Positions 31,995-43,558 of a DNA stretch of 64,000 bases are shown here, in pieces. The position numbers and the translations under genes were made by a program. The stretch covers positions 2,108,001 to 2,172,000 of the forward strand of contig JAGMVK010000003.1 in assembly GCA_020747065.1 (NCBI GenBank), in the 5' to 3' direction. The notes beneath the pieces were generated by a model, which ran no database searches, was not told the origin of the DNA, and saw only the letters and a program-made list of their open reading frames with translations. Position 1 is the stretch's first letter; the number at the start of each line of letters is the position of its first letter. Origin of the DNA: Cadophora sp. MPI-SDFR-AT-0126 (Eukaryota > Ascomycota > Leotiomycetes > Helotiales > Ploettnerulaceae).

Positions 31995-34242
31995 TCAGAA
32001 ACTCTTCACTCGCACGTCGTTTTTAGAATAGATCGAACCTTCATTGCCGAATAGCTCGATGTCCCCCTTACCTCCAAGGGCCATGAATTCATTCGGATCT
32101 CTCGACTCCGAAGGTGTTTCCTCTTGCTTTGGCGGTCCAGGAATGGATTTGGGTGCCCCGTTGGCGTTCGTCGAAGGAGTAGTGTTGTTCACTCTGTTCT
32201 GCAGGTTCTTAGCGCTTGGATTCTTGACGTAAACTTTGACTGGATCTTTGCTGGGCTCAATCTCAATGACCCTAGTGATCTTCACGTCGTTGATACTGCT
32301 GAGGAGAGTTCGCTCCCGAGCTAATTTGCGTTTGCTGAAGTCCAAATTTGCAATTCCGCCAACGAGACCATCGGTGCTGTCGTTTAGATTCAAAGGCTTT
32401 CTGGTTGTCCATGGATGTTCAAGACAGTCATCTATGGTATATCTCTTGTCAACGTCAACGGTCAACATCCGGTCGATCAGATCTAGGGCTGGATCTCCAA
32501 CAGAATCCCAGTATGGTGAAGGGTAGTCAAATCTTCCGGTTTTGATCTGCTGTGTGAGAGAGTACGGATTCTCTCTCGTGTTGAGCTCGTCTGAGAAGGG
32601 AGGAAATCCGCACAGACAGATGTACAGTACGACACCTAACGACCAGACATCGACGGCTCTGGTGTATCGACGATGTCTCGAGTCTTCGAGAATTTCAGGT
32701 GCAACGTAGCTGGGGGTTCCGCATAATGTTGTAGTGAAGGATTCCTCTCCAATGATTTTCGCCAGCCCAAAATCGGCCACTTTCACATGCAAGTCCTTAT
32801 CTGTCAAGAGTATGTTCTCGGGCTTGATGTCCCGGTGAACAATTCCTCTCTCATGCTGCTTGGTGTCAGTACAAGTACGACTGACTGGAGGGCTTCCGAG
32901 AAAACGTACCAAATACTTAGTTGCCTGGAACAGCTGAATGAAGACCTTTCTTGTCTCCTCTTCAGTCAACTTCTGCTTCATGACGATCCAGTTGAATAAT
33001 TCTCCTTCAGCAGCCAGTTCCAGAACCAGATACACAGCATTGGTCTCATCAAATGTATCCTTTAAGCAAAGCAGATTTGGATGGCTGACACCCATCAAAA
33101 CTGCGATTTCCTGCTGTAAACCCTCGGTCTTCGAACGTTCTTCAACGCCTGGCTGTTTGGTAAAGATCTTTACTGCGAACCGAGTACCAGTTGCTTTCTC
33201 GACACACAGGAAGACCTCTGCAAAGTGACCCTTTCCAAGTTTCTCAAGAAGCGTGTATTGCTGCAAGAAAGCACTTGTTTCGCGATTCTTTGGGTATCGG
33301 AATACAAACCTTGCCTTATCCAGGACGGTAATTTCGTCTTGATCTGCGAGCTCTCGTCGTTTATTTCGTCCAATGACAGCTTCATTAACGAATGTCCCAT
33401 TGCTCGATAAGTCTTCTACCACAGCAACTGTGTCCCCGCCCTTGTTCTCGGTAAAGATGAGACAATGTCTATTTGAGACGATAGGATCATCAATGATCAG
33501 ATCTGCCTATGTCAGTATGGTGCTTTGAGGAATTACTGGGGTGGACTTACCACACTCGGGGTGGCGGCCTATCAGATAACCTCCGGAGGCGATGCCGTTC
33601 ATCTTTGTGTCTTCGTAGATCTCTTCCTCCTTCTTGAAGTCTTTGCCTTTGCCCTTGCCTTTCTTCGACTTCCGGTCCTTGTCCTTGCCAAAGTCCTCCA
33701 TCTTCCCTGGTAACGGACAAGCATTGCGCTTTTTCAAGACCAATGACTTTCCGTACTTTGCATCAAGAGGAAGGAGATATCCCCACACCCCTTCCTCCGT
33801 TTCATCTTGGACCTCCTCCGACAGCGCAGCTGTTGGGTAGACAAATTGAGAGAATGCCTGTGTGTCCTGTGGAGGGGATGATATGCCATGGCCGTCTATG
33901 AAGTTTTGGTCGATGGGTCGATGATGAAGCTGGCTAGGGCGACCCTCGGGAGGTGTTGCTGTTCCCTCCTTAAAGGCTTCAGTTGACGAGACGGAGTCTT
34001 GCTGGGTTATTGGCGAGGGCAAATGTTGTTTCTGTGAAACAGGCGTACTTTGGGACTCCGAAATTCGAGTAGACCGACGAGGTTTCTTCGAGGAATCGCC
34101 ATTGCTGTCTTCCGAAGCTCCAGCCTGCGTCAACCACTGTCAGCGATCGCAAGAAAGGCGCAGACATTGCTAACAATGCAAAAAGGAAGCTCTGACATAC
34201 CCTATTTCGTTTCAATTGACCCTTCTTCTCCCTTGGAGCCAT
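31995..34242 (-). CDS. CHK2: FHA-domain checkpoint kinase (Chk2/Rad53/Cds1, Neurospora PRD-4 type)
   Basis: Four exons, complement of 34201-34242, 33551-34124, 32910-33502 and 31995-32855, give 689 residues. Residues ~35-106 hold at least six SQ/TQ pairs, an ATM/ATR target cluster. The FHA domain (~127-270) has GYLIGRHPECD, VSNRHCLIF and LSSNGTFVN, with a Lys/Gly/Asp-rich insert. The kinase domain (~288-555) has GKGHFAEV, HRDIKPENILL, DFGLAKIIG and GTPSYVAPE. A ~130-residue tail follows, with basic and Asn/Pro-rich parts. One such kinase per genome is usual in filamentous fungi; it relays DNA damage to cell-cycle arrest, and in Neurospora also resets the clock. The first exon is a basic 14-residue start (MAPREKKGQLKRNR). 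Confidence 0.94.
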
Positions 34243-35163
34243 TTTGTAAGGCAGGCAGGCAGGAGCCTAGCAAGCTGTGCGGCGGGAGGTGTCTAAGGCA
34301 AGGCAAGTAGAAGGAGCAATCGACAGTGACTTCTACTGACGTCGTGAAAACAACTTCCAAGCTTTGGGGAAAAGAAAGCAGGGCCTATTGTGCCTGAGCA
34401 CGGTTAAATCGAGCAAGTACCACAGCGAATTCACGTTGGACAAATCGTTGGATGTTGTTGGAGTTGAGGGTCTTGGCAGAGGGAACTGGGAAGAATGGAC
34501 CACGGGGGATTTGCTTACCCCGACTCGTCCTCGTCTCAAAAGGGACGGCAGTAAGCGACAGAAGAAGCCGACCCTTGCAAATATCTACCACCACGTTGGG
34601 TCACCGAGTATGGAAGGGAACAAGATGATAGGGATATGAATGCTGAGGTTTACGCCATAATTGTTGAAAACTGCTTCAAGAGTGACTTAGAAAGCACAAT
34701 GCATGGCTTAGCAATTAATCTATTCCAGGTGAACATATGCACTAAGTAGCTGGGTAGCGCTAAGCCTGAACTGAATAGCAAGCCCTTCATGCCGATCAGG
34801 GATCTATCGACGCTGGTCTGGCCTACAACTTGCTGTGAGTTATCGCTGCAGCGCGGATGTTGGCTGGTGGGCAAAATTTCCATCCTCCTGGTGTATTGCC
34901 AGAGCCCCGTGACCTGAGTCAATTGGTAGTCTCCTATCAGCTGAGGCTCTGTGAGAGACAACAAACATGTGCCTGTGATAACCTTGGGGCCCTGGAGCAG
35001 CCGAGTATTTTCTCTGGTGAAAGTTCTCAAACCGCCTTGGGACATGGCTCATCATCCCTTGCCAAATCATTCTGGACGAGGCAATGCTGCAATTGCCACA
35101 TCAGAGTTCGGTTCACAAGAGCCATAACTTTGTAGTGGCTTCTAATACACGTAGCTGATTGCC
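34243..35163. other. Intergenic stretch between the Chk2-type and SAP30BP-like genes
   Basis: Promoter side of the leftward kinase; an array of three GGCA units lies at about 34252-34263. A 131-codon leftward frame at 34650-35045 has no ATG-supported conserved start and no motif. Nothing else is seen. Confidence 0.5.
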
Positions 35164-36067
35164 TCATTTATCGAACCTCGACTTCCGTGTTACACCTTGT
35201 CCTCTATCGAGTCCTGCCATTACTCTCTCTGCAGCGCTCTGGGCGGGCTTGCTGTTAGACGGCGTTCCACTTCGACTCCCTGGCTCCAAAGGTGAAGTTG
35301 CGGGTACAAAATCCAAGGTCTCCCGCTGGCCTCTGGTCTTTTCGTCTTCCTTCCTCTTCAGAATCTTCTGCTGACTCTTTGCAAGTTCCTCTTTGAAAGC
35401 GTAGGCAGGAAAGCCGTCAGGATTCCAAAGTTCTTTGGGTAATGTCGTCGCATATTGACCGACTTCATCGATGTCAGAGAAGTCCATCAGCTTCTGCATG
35501 AGACTTGGGTTCTTGAGCGCTGAGGAATTCGCTAGCTTGTCGTTGAAATGGAGTCCTTGCTTTTTTAAATCAAGGAAATGCTTGAATTTGGCGTTGGTGC
35601 TCTGTAGAGGTGATCCCGGAGGTGATGGAGGGATATCGTAGTTTGGAAGAGTTGGGAGAGTCAGATCTCGTAACAGAGCACGATTAGCAGAGTAAGGCGA
35701 TAGAGGAGCCTCAGCCAGGTCTTCGTCCTCTTCCTCTAGCAATTGGGCTTCTGGAAAGATTGCAGCAGGTCCAAGACTCGGTCCAACAACAGGTGTCTCT
35801 GTATTGGGGAGAATTGGCCCTGTGATTGATCCGTTCTGCTGGATATCTACAAGCTGATTAAAAACAATATTTCAAGAATAGGACACGAAGACTTACTGGA
35901 CCGGTGACCATTTGTATTTTCTCTCGTAGTTGTAGTTCGGTCCGCCTGACTACCCCGTCAGCGCCTTCCACACGTTACTTAAAGCATAGACTTACGTTTA
36001 CATTGGCAACATCAACTTCCATGTGATCCTCTTCATCGCTGCTTGTGTAACTGACCAATCCTGCCAT
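35164..36067 (-). CDS. SAP30BP/HCNGP-like nuclear protein
   Basis: Three exons, complement of 35996-36067, 35897-35945 and 35164-35846, give 267 residues. It opens with MAGLVSYTSSDEEDHMEVD, the usual HCNGP-type start (LVSYxSSDEE). The conserved core is FKHFLDLKKQGLHFNDKLANSSALKNP, then LMDFSDIDEVGQYATTLPKELWNP and a Lys/Arg-rich coiled stretch. The human protein SAP30BP links to the Sin3 co-repressor and to splicing of short introns through RNPS1/SF3B1; the fungal role is unknown to me. The gene starts 249 bp from divergent proteasome beta7. The 49-nt middle exon is supported because both joins keep frame. Confidence 0.9.
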
Positions 36068-36316
36068 TTTCGATTTTGGTTGAAGATCGAAGTTACGGAG
36101 GTAGAGGTGTGGATTTTCTTGAAGATCTGTTCGGCCTGAGGCGCGTCGCTTTGGCGCAGCTTGCCGAAGCGAGGCGAGTTGGAGCTTTCGCGTCACTGGT
36201 ACCTGGCTGGGGAGCTTCTCGAGCTTCCAGACAACATCAACGCAATCTGGAATCATCCCCAACATCGACCATCCACGAACCTCTCTCGACCTTAGATACC
36301 CACAGACACCTTCGCC
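36068..36316. promoter_or_regulatory. Divergent promoter region, SAP30BP-like (-) / proteasome beta7 (+)
   Basis: 249 bp separate the start codons. No TATA box and no GGTGGCAAA proteasome element were found. Confidence 0.6.
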
Positions 36317-37265
36317 ATGAATCATCTTCCACAAGCCTGGGGACGTGTGAGTTATGCCATGGGAGAGCTTTGTGTTCAGATCGCTGATACTTCTTTATAC
36401 AACAGCCCAGAGACGATGTTTACGGTGCATACGACGCCTCATATCTTCAAGGCAATGTCCCAAATCAACACACACAATCCCCTGTCGTCACAGGTACTTC
36501 GGTTCTAGGCATAAAGTTCAAGGACGGTGTTGTGATCGCTGCAGATAATCTTGGTTCGTGCTTCTAAATCCGAGCCTTGACGACACCACACTGACAACTG
36601 GCTCCCAAAAGCTTCGTACGGTTCCCTTGCCCGATTCACCGACGTAAAGCGTCTGCGCGTATTCGCAGAGACAACTGTAGTTGGCTTTGGTGGAGATGTT
36701 TCAGACATGCAATACCTAGACCGACTCCTCACCTCCTTAGACACCGAAGAAGCATATGGTACCGCTGGGCATACCCTGAACGCAAAGAACCTCCACACAT
36801 ACCTTACCAAAGTCTTCTACAAGCGCAGATCTGACTTCAATCCCTTGTGGAATCAGGTCCTGGTTGCTGGTATGGATGGAGAGGGCAAACCTTTCCTGGC
36901 AAGCACTGATTTGTTGGGTACTGCATTCAGCTCACCCAGTTTGGCAACAGGTTATGGTGCGCATTTGGCTCAACCGCTTATGAGAAAGATCGCACCGGAT
37001 GAGATGGCTGCATCAAAGTTGTCCAAGGAGCAGGCAGTGGATGCAGTCAAGGAGAGCATGAAGGTGTTGTATTACAGAGATGCGAGAAGTTTGGACAAAT
37101 ACTCTATTGCGGTGGTCACGAAGGATGGCATTGAGCTGAAGGAGAATGAGAAGCTAGAGAACCAGAGCTGGGCGTTGTAAGTTGTCTTTTGTGGTCTTCC
37201 TCGAGCCAGAACTAACAGATTTCAGTGCGGATCAAATCCGGGGTTACGGAACGCAGGTGAACTGA
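36317..37265 (+). CDS. PRE4: 20S proteasome subunit beta7 (Pre4/PSMB4 type)
   Basis: Four exons, 36317-36346, 36406-36553, 36612-37176 and 37226-37265, give 260 residues. After a ~40-residue propeptide the fold begins at [24 protein letters not shown], followed by [15 protein letters not shown] and [37 protein letters not shown] and the C-terminal extension [29 protein letters not shown] are specific to beta7. The subunit has no catalytic threonine; its C-terminal tail clamps the two half-proteasomes together. The last 12 residues come from a 40-nt final exon; without that splice the protein would end at WAL. Confidence 0.96.
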
Positions 37266-38244
37266 GCTGCTTTGGCATTTGCACTGTACTATTAGCGGAT
37301 ATCAGCATGAGATATGAAATACAGGCGCTCTCTAGTTATGGCGGCATTTCCCCCTTAAGTTCCCTCCCCTGATGCTCTCAGTATCCTGCCAGTCGCACAT
37401 GGATTCCCGGACAGCGTTCTTCAACACAGGTCCATTTCAGAAATCCCCGCAGCTGCGTGCTCCATCTCAAGGACCATCTTAGCGCTCTTGAGGACGGGGG
37501 TTCATTCATTTACACAGTGAGTACAAAAATAAGGCCACCAAACTTCAGGATAATATTGATGCCCGTGATCCTGGTGTGAAGCAAATGACCTATTTTCCAG
37601 ATCATTAACACGCATGTCAGATCATTTCTTGAGCTAAGTACAATCATAAGTGTTACAATATCAGCTACGTGTTGTGCCTCAGCCATTCGTCAATTACCCA
37701 GAGGGAAGCAACATTTATCTTTATGAACTTGGTTATTCATTGTATCATTCAAAGTGTCTAGAGCTTAAGTCAGTATCTACTGTACAACCAAATGATTGCG
37801 TTAAGACAAGGTTACTATGGCTAGGACAAAGAACCTTCGGAATGTTCCAAACTAAACCCTTCTGATTATTGACATCGCCACGAGAGACCTCTAAAGACTT
37901 AGTCAGCAGGGACCACGTCCATACAGAGTGCTGTACCTGAATCAAGGAGCCCCCTGCGCCGTCCGAGCAATCTTGTACCATGATTCGAAATCTGTAATCT
38001 AATATTGATCTTCACTCCAACACCTTAATTGATCGCCAAGCTCCATCTCCAAATTCAATGCGCAGACCGAACTCCATCCCCAAGGCACGCCCTCACATCT
38101 CCAACATCCTCCCATCAACATACCCTCGGATTCCCTCTCCACCAACCTGAAGCCGAACAACCTCCAAACCACGGCGTCCCCTTGAATGTTCCGGCTCAGA
38201 GCCTCTATCACACACAGTAGAAGGAGGTGTAAAAGGTGACTGGT
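37266..38244. other. Intergenic stretch between beta7 and the CAMK-like kinase
   Basis: Same-strand neighbours. The region holds the beta7 3' flank and the kinase promoter and leader (C/A-rich from about 38030 to 38220). No coding sequence is supported. Confidence 0.5.
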
Positions 38245-40914
38245 ATGCAGACGGCAAGGCTCAAGGCTGAATCGCAAGGTCGGAAAGCAAAGGTGAGCCC
38301 CTCTACATGGTTTCTCAATGCCTCCCAGCGATCATTCTGGCAGAAGCGCAAAGCTAACAAGACTATCACCAGCTTGCCAATTCATATCATGAGTTACTGG
38401 AGTACGTCACAGCCTTCGAACGGAAGAAATTACATAGGCTGACATTCCACCCTTCCAGAGAGTTCTCGTCGAAAGACCTTCGATCAGTAGGAAATTACAC
38501 TCTTGGGCGTCTGATTGGGAAGGGATCCTTTGGCAAGGTCTATCTGGCAACCCACAAGCTCACCAATGGTTCCAAAGTACGTCCAAATAAGAAAGCAAAG
38601 TAATACATCGGAATGGCGGTCTGACGGGATCTTGCAGGTTGTTCTCAAGTCTGCCAACAAGGATGATTCGAACCTCGCTCGCGAAATCCATCATCACCGA
38701 CAATTCATCCATCCTCATATTGCCCGGCTTTACGAAGTTATAGTCACGGAGAGTCTCGTGTGGTTGGTGTTGGAATACTGCCCAGGTACGAATACATTAG
38801 GTCTTAGATCCCAGTCACTAATGTATCGGATCACAGGCGACGAATTATACAATTACCTCTTGAACCATGGGGCTTTACCAGTGGAGAAAGTCCAGAAGAT
38901 CTTCACTCAGCTGGTTGGCGCAGTAACTTACGTTCATAACTTGCAGTGTGTTCATAGGGACCTGAAGCTCGAAAACATCCTCCTGGACAAGAATGAGAAC
39001 GTCAAGCTTTGTGACTTTGGATTCACCCGAGAATATGAAGGGAAGGCTAGCTACTTGCAGACATTCTGCGGTACCATATGTTACTCTGCGCCGGAAATGC
39101 TCAAGGGAGAAAAGTACGCAGGCGAGAAAGTTGACGTTTGGAGCTTGGGGGTTATTCTCTACGCGCTTCTTAGCGGCGAATTGCCCTTTGATGAGGACGA
39201 CGACAATGCTACGAGGACTAAGATTTTGACCACGGAGCCAAAGTGGCCGGATCACTTCACGCCAGATGCTCGGTCTCTGCTGGGCTCACTACTTTCGAAA
39301 CGGCCACTGCTCCGTCCATCTTTGCCCGACATTCTGGCCCATCCTTTCTTGGCGGAAAATGCACCTGCTCAGCAAGTCATCTTGAAGCTTCAACAACCAC
39401 CTCCTTTCACTACGGCTCTGGAGAAAGAGACCTTAGAACGTATGCGCAGCGCAGGAGTGGATATCGACCAAGTAATTGAAAATGTCCTAGCACGGCGGTG
39501 TGATCCTTTAGCAGGTTGGTGGACACTTCTCATAGAGAAAGAGCAACGTAAAGCAGCTCGGAGAGAACGCAAGCGGAAAGAAAGGGAGGCAGAAATTCGG
39601 GCGTCACGGAGACTCAGTGGCGCAAGTAGTCGTTTGGAACGAATGGCCCCCACTTTGACAGGTGTTGACGAAGAAGGACAAGAGCTCAAGCTTAATGATC
39701 CACCAAGGAGCAGAGGAAGAAAGGAGAGACGCAGTGCACATTATCCAGAACTTGTTCTTGCAGGGCTTCCTGGGGTGCCGGAAGCCTCCAAGCTAGATTC
39801 CCCAGACGCTCCTCCGCCAATCGAGAAGGATTCCATACGCTCAGCAAGCTCTTCCCGGCATCGTCGCCCAATACCACCGCCCAAAGAAGGTGTTCTGAGA
39901 AGTGCAAGATCTCGGGGCAGTACGTTACAGTTGGTCACATCGAATCATGATCTTTTGGCCCCACCAGCAAACGGAAATTCACCGAGGCCACCGAGGCGAA
40001 AGCATCAACATGCTTTCATTAACCAGCTTGCTAATTGGAAACACTGGCTCCTGGATTCTGCAAAACGTGCCAAGTCTCCTGGGAAAAGAATGACGAGATC
40101 GACACCTGATCTTCTCCAAAAATCGACAAACAGTTCAAGAGCTGGTGGAAAAGATCCAAGCCCACGGCCTGCAACCTCAAAAACTCCTCCTGCCTCAAGG
40201 CCAGCTTTGCCAACGGGGAACCATTCGCACCCACCCATTGCACGGATATATACCACTCCAAACAATAAGCGTCATTCTCTCTCCCCATCTCCATTGACAC
40301 CTCGGTCGACGTTCCGAAGGTCTAGCACAGGTCTCCGAGGACGCAAATCCACATCCTCATCCGTCTCCTCGGTTCGTAGCATCCACCACCATCATCACAC
40401 CCACTCCAAAGCCTCATCTACTTCCTCCAACGGCTCTGGGTCCATCTCAATGAGCAAAGGCTCTCTAGCGACCCGAAGTCCGCACCACTCCGTTAAAGTT
40501 CTCCCAGCAACCCCCACCACAGGAAGCTTCCCGTCCAACATTCGTGTCGTCCGTCAACCTCCCATATCAAATTTCAATGAAAGCCCGTGGGGCAACTCTA
40601 ACCACGGCTTCGGATCCAACAACACAAGCGGTCTCGTCTTCGCCAAGCGGAAAAAGAACATCTTCAAAGGCCCCATGCTGAACACTTCATCGCCAAGCCC
40701 AGCTGGGAGTGGCAGTGGCCACGCCAGAACAGGCAGCCACAGTCGCAGTGCGAGCATAGTCGGCAAGCGAAGCGGTGAAATTATCGAAGAAGAAGACGAA
40801 GATGAAGTCGAGGAGGTCGAAGCTTTTAGTCCTCTCACGGGGCCAGGAGAGGTCGAAGAGGTGTTCCCTGCTGGAGAAACGCCAGGGAACAAGGAGCCTT
40901 TGAAGTTCAACTAA
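38245..40914 (+). CDS. CAMK/SNF1-like serine/threonine protein kinase
   Basis: Four exons, 38245-38292, 38373-38576, 38638-38785 and 38837-40914, give 825 residues. The kinase domain (~57-310) carries GKGSFGKV, the VAIK-type lysine in VVLKS, HRDLKLENILL, DFGFTREYEG and GTICYSAPEM. The ~510-residue tail is basic, Ser/Pro/Arg-rich and probably disordered; it has a coiled basic stretch (RKAARRERKRKEREAEIRAS), a His run (IHHHHHTH) and a very acidic end. It is not a clear match to Snf1, Kin1, Gin4 or Kin4. The poorly studied yeast kinase YPL150W is the nearest type I can think of, at low certainty. The start MQTARLKAESQ was the first ATG in frame with a spliceable first exon. Confidence 0.88.
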
Positions 40915-41754
40915 TTGCATGGGAATGAGCGAGAGCTTTCACAATCATGAAAGAATGATGTATATTTGTCGTCCGCATATGTGTGAGTGAGTGTAAGTGT
41001 GATTGAATAAGCCCCGTACCAAAAGCCTCGGACATGGCCATATAAGGATTGGAGCAGCAGGTGTTGTTGAATTTAGCGAGCCATTGTTTTCATTTCCGGA
41101 CCTTCCTAACTATGACCGTCTTGTAGACACAACTGGTTTTAGGCTCGGTCGGCTTCTTTTCCACCAGCGTTGCATTGTTTGCGCTTGTCTGGGCTTCTCT
41201 TCTTCGATAATGTCATCGGACAGACTAGGGACTTTATTTCTTTCTCCACTAAATTTTTTTTTCTTTGAACTTCATTGGTTGTATGTATGGCTGGGTATGC
41301 ATAGGATTCGCATATGGGCATGAGGATATGATATCTTAGTCGAGGCACGGGGTGGAGTGTACATTGTACTGTAGATACGAGAGGATTTGAGATATACGAT
41401 TCGTGATTATGGCATATCGGTACCGGCAGTTATGTCAGCAAGTGAGATTGTAGAGTGAAGAAAAAGTAATGCGATGAATTCTGCGTATTGTCTAACATAA
41501 AAGCATGAAAGCCGGACTACCATCTGGACTTGATTGTCAACTCATACAAAATAGTACGCTGCATTAAAGATTAATATTGAAGCCGTACCAACCGAAACCC
41601 TCCGGCAACCCAATCGCTGATCCGCATACCAACGATAAGAATAACTGTAAATACCGAATTGCCACCCTTGAATACGATGGCCAATTCCCTAAATACATAC
41701 AGAAAAATACAAGTCTCTCTCTCCCACTACTAACACTTCCCTTGGGGCTGGTCT
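40915..41754. other. Convergent 3' intergenic stretch, kinase / C2-domain gene
   Basis: 840 bp between converging stops, AT-rich around 41230-41560. No gene is supported. Confidence 0.5.
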
Positions 41755-43558
41755 CTAAGAACTCGTCCCAGCCTCCCTCTCAGGCCGATCCCCCTCCGTT
41801 TCCCTCTCCTCCCTCTCCTTCTTTCCATGACCACCAGGCATGAGGTCCTTGGCAGCCTTCTTTGGATCCTCAAGAGCATCTAAAGCCCTGGTTCTCCGTG
41901 ACTTCTTCTCATGTCTGTCCAGCGCCTCCTCATCACTACTGCTGATCTCATCATCACTGTTCTGCACCATATGAATGTTCCGACCCTCCTTTTTCTTCCT
42001 CTCCCTCTGCTCCTCTTTCATTTTTGTCAGTTCATCATCTGTGCATTCTTTCGTAATGATATGTAAGCCTGGGAAATTCTTCTTTAGAAATTCTTTCAGC
42101 TGTGGGAGGACAGAGCCTTTGGGCCTGTATGTCCCACTGTCATTATCTATCACCAGCTCGTAGCTTCGGGGGTTCTTGGGTGGTGCAGAGTTTGGTGGTC
42201 CGCCTGGGAGGTCGGCGTTGGGATGTGTTTCTTGTTCTGGAGATGTAGCCGATTTCTCGGGATGTTGGAGACGTCGGACGAAGAACTCACCCGAGCAAGC
42301 GATATAAATGTTTACATCGCTATGCATGGTGTGTTTGGATAAGAGGTCAATTCCGAATTCTTTGCCTGTTTCCGTGAAGCGAAGAAGACCATCCAGCGTC
42401 AATACATAAGTAAATATGCGGCCGCCTTCATCAAAATGGACCATCTTCAAGAATTGGAGAGCTGCTTCTTCGGATTTGGGCTTTACCGTCCCGTATTCGG
42501 TGGTATTACTGAAATTATAAACAGAGGCATGTTGGTGATGAAGGGCGTGATTAAGGACTCGTCCTCGTAGTCCAGCTTTCGAGAACATCCCTTTCACAAA
42601 TGGTTTAAACTCGACGAAACGATGATACAGCTCTGCTGGCACTGGACCTTCCAGTTGGAACTGATTGGCTTGAAAGCTGCAGCTTATCAGTTTGACTCTG
42701 CAAAGTGGTGAGCAAGACTCACTCGTATTTCTCGGTCTTGGGTTTGCTCTCTTCGGAGCCTTCTGATTGTCCCTGCGAACTCCCAGGAGCCTTTGTGCCT
42801 GCGATTCTCCCAATCATAGGAGAGTAATGCTTCACCCATGACGTTAATCCTACTGTATACATGCGCCCGTGTGGCTTATCTGATTCTCCGAGCAACTCGG
42901 CACTAAGCCAGAGGTTTCCGCTCATTTTCACATTGCTGAGCATTACAGCACAACTCCGAATCATGTATGCCCTCTTGCTAGCCATGCGCTTCTTGATATC
43001 AAAGCTCTCGTCTTTTATGCCTTGCCAATCTGGGCCTATGCGATTGACATAGACCGTCACATTTCCAAGCCGATCATCGTGATCTGAAGCATCCTCGTCA
43101 TATAGTCTGCACTTTAGGCGGAAGCCGCTCGAAGGTATACCCGCAACAATCCATTCTGTATCCCAGACTGGATCTGTGTTTTTATGTACGGTTGGGGTCC
43201 TTAGAATCAAATCCGGATCTTCCTTGTGTCTCTTTGCTAACGCCGAGGTCAACGTGGCGTGGATATAGGGATCTGACGAGCGCGAGTTCAGATCGGAGAC
43301 TGGGAGGTTCTTCGCGCGGTGGAAAGTGAACTTGACGGTGTAGCCGTCCGGCGCAGAAGGGATCGGGGTCGCATCGAAGCCTCCGGGTGGATTGGCCTTC
43401 AATCTCAGCTTCTCTTGCTTCTTCGTCATCTTATCTTTCAGCTTGTGTTGATGTTCAGTCTGCTTCTCAGCATCTTTCCCTTCGCCTTCATTCTGCTGGT
43501 TTGAATCTGCTCCGTTTGTCTGGCCGTTGAGCGGCGCATCGTCCTTTTCATCCACCAT
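41755..43558 (-). CDS. C2-domain protein, fungal, function unknown
   Basis: Two exons, complement of 42723-43558 and 41755-42676, give 585 residues. A hydrophilic N-terminus precedes a C2-like beta-sandwich (~70-200) with YTVKFTFHRAKNLPVSDLNSRSSDPYIHATL, TPTVHKNTDPVWDTEWIV and RLYDEDASDHDDRLG. The Asp residues in SDPY and DEDASDHDD are placed as calcium ligands, so Ca2+-dependent membrane binding is plausible. A conserved middle domain follows (GPVPAELYHRFVEFKPFVKG, ALHHQHASVYNFSNTTEYG, VLTLDGLLRFTETGKEFGIDLLSKHTMHSD) that I do not recognise. The C-terminus is Lys/Glu-rich. The start MVDEKDD was preferred to a Met 29 codons upstream because of its fungal-like acidic start. No membrane segment is visible. 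Confidence 0.85.

Noticed and set aside
34905..34960. Possible tRNA-like D-arm (AGTCAATTGGTAG)
   Set aside because: No matching anticodon stem, T arm or acceptor stem.
34650..35045. 131-codon leftward frame
   Set aside because: No motif, no plausible splice extension, isolated between two well-supported genes.
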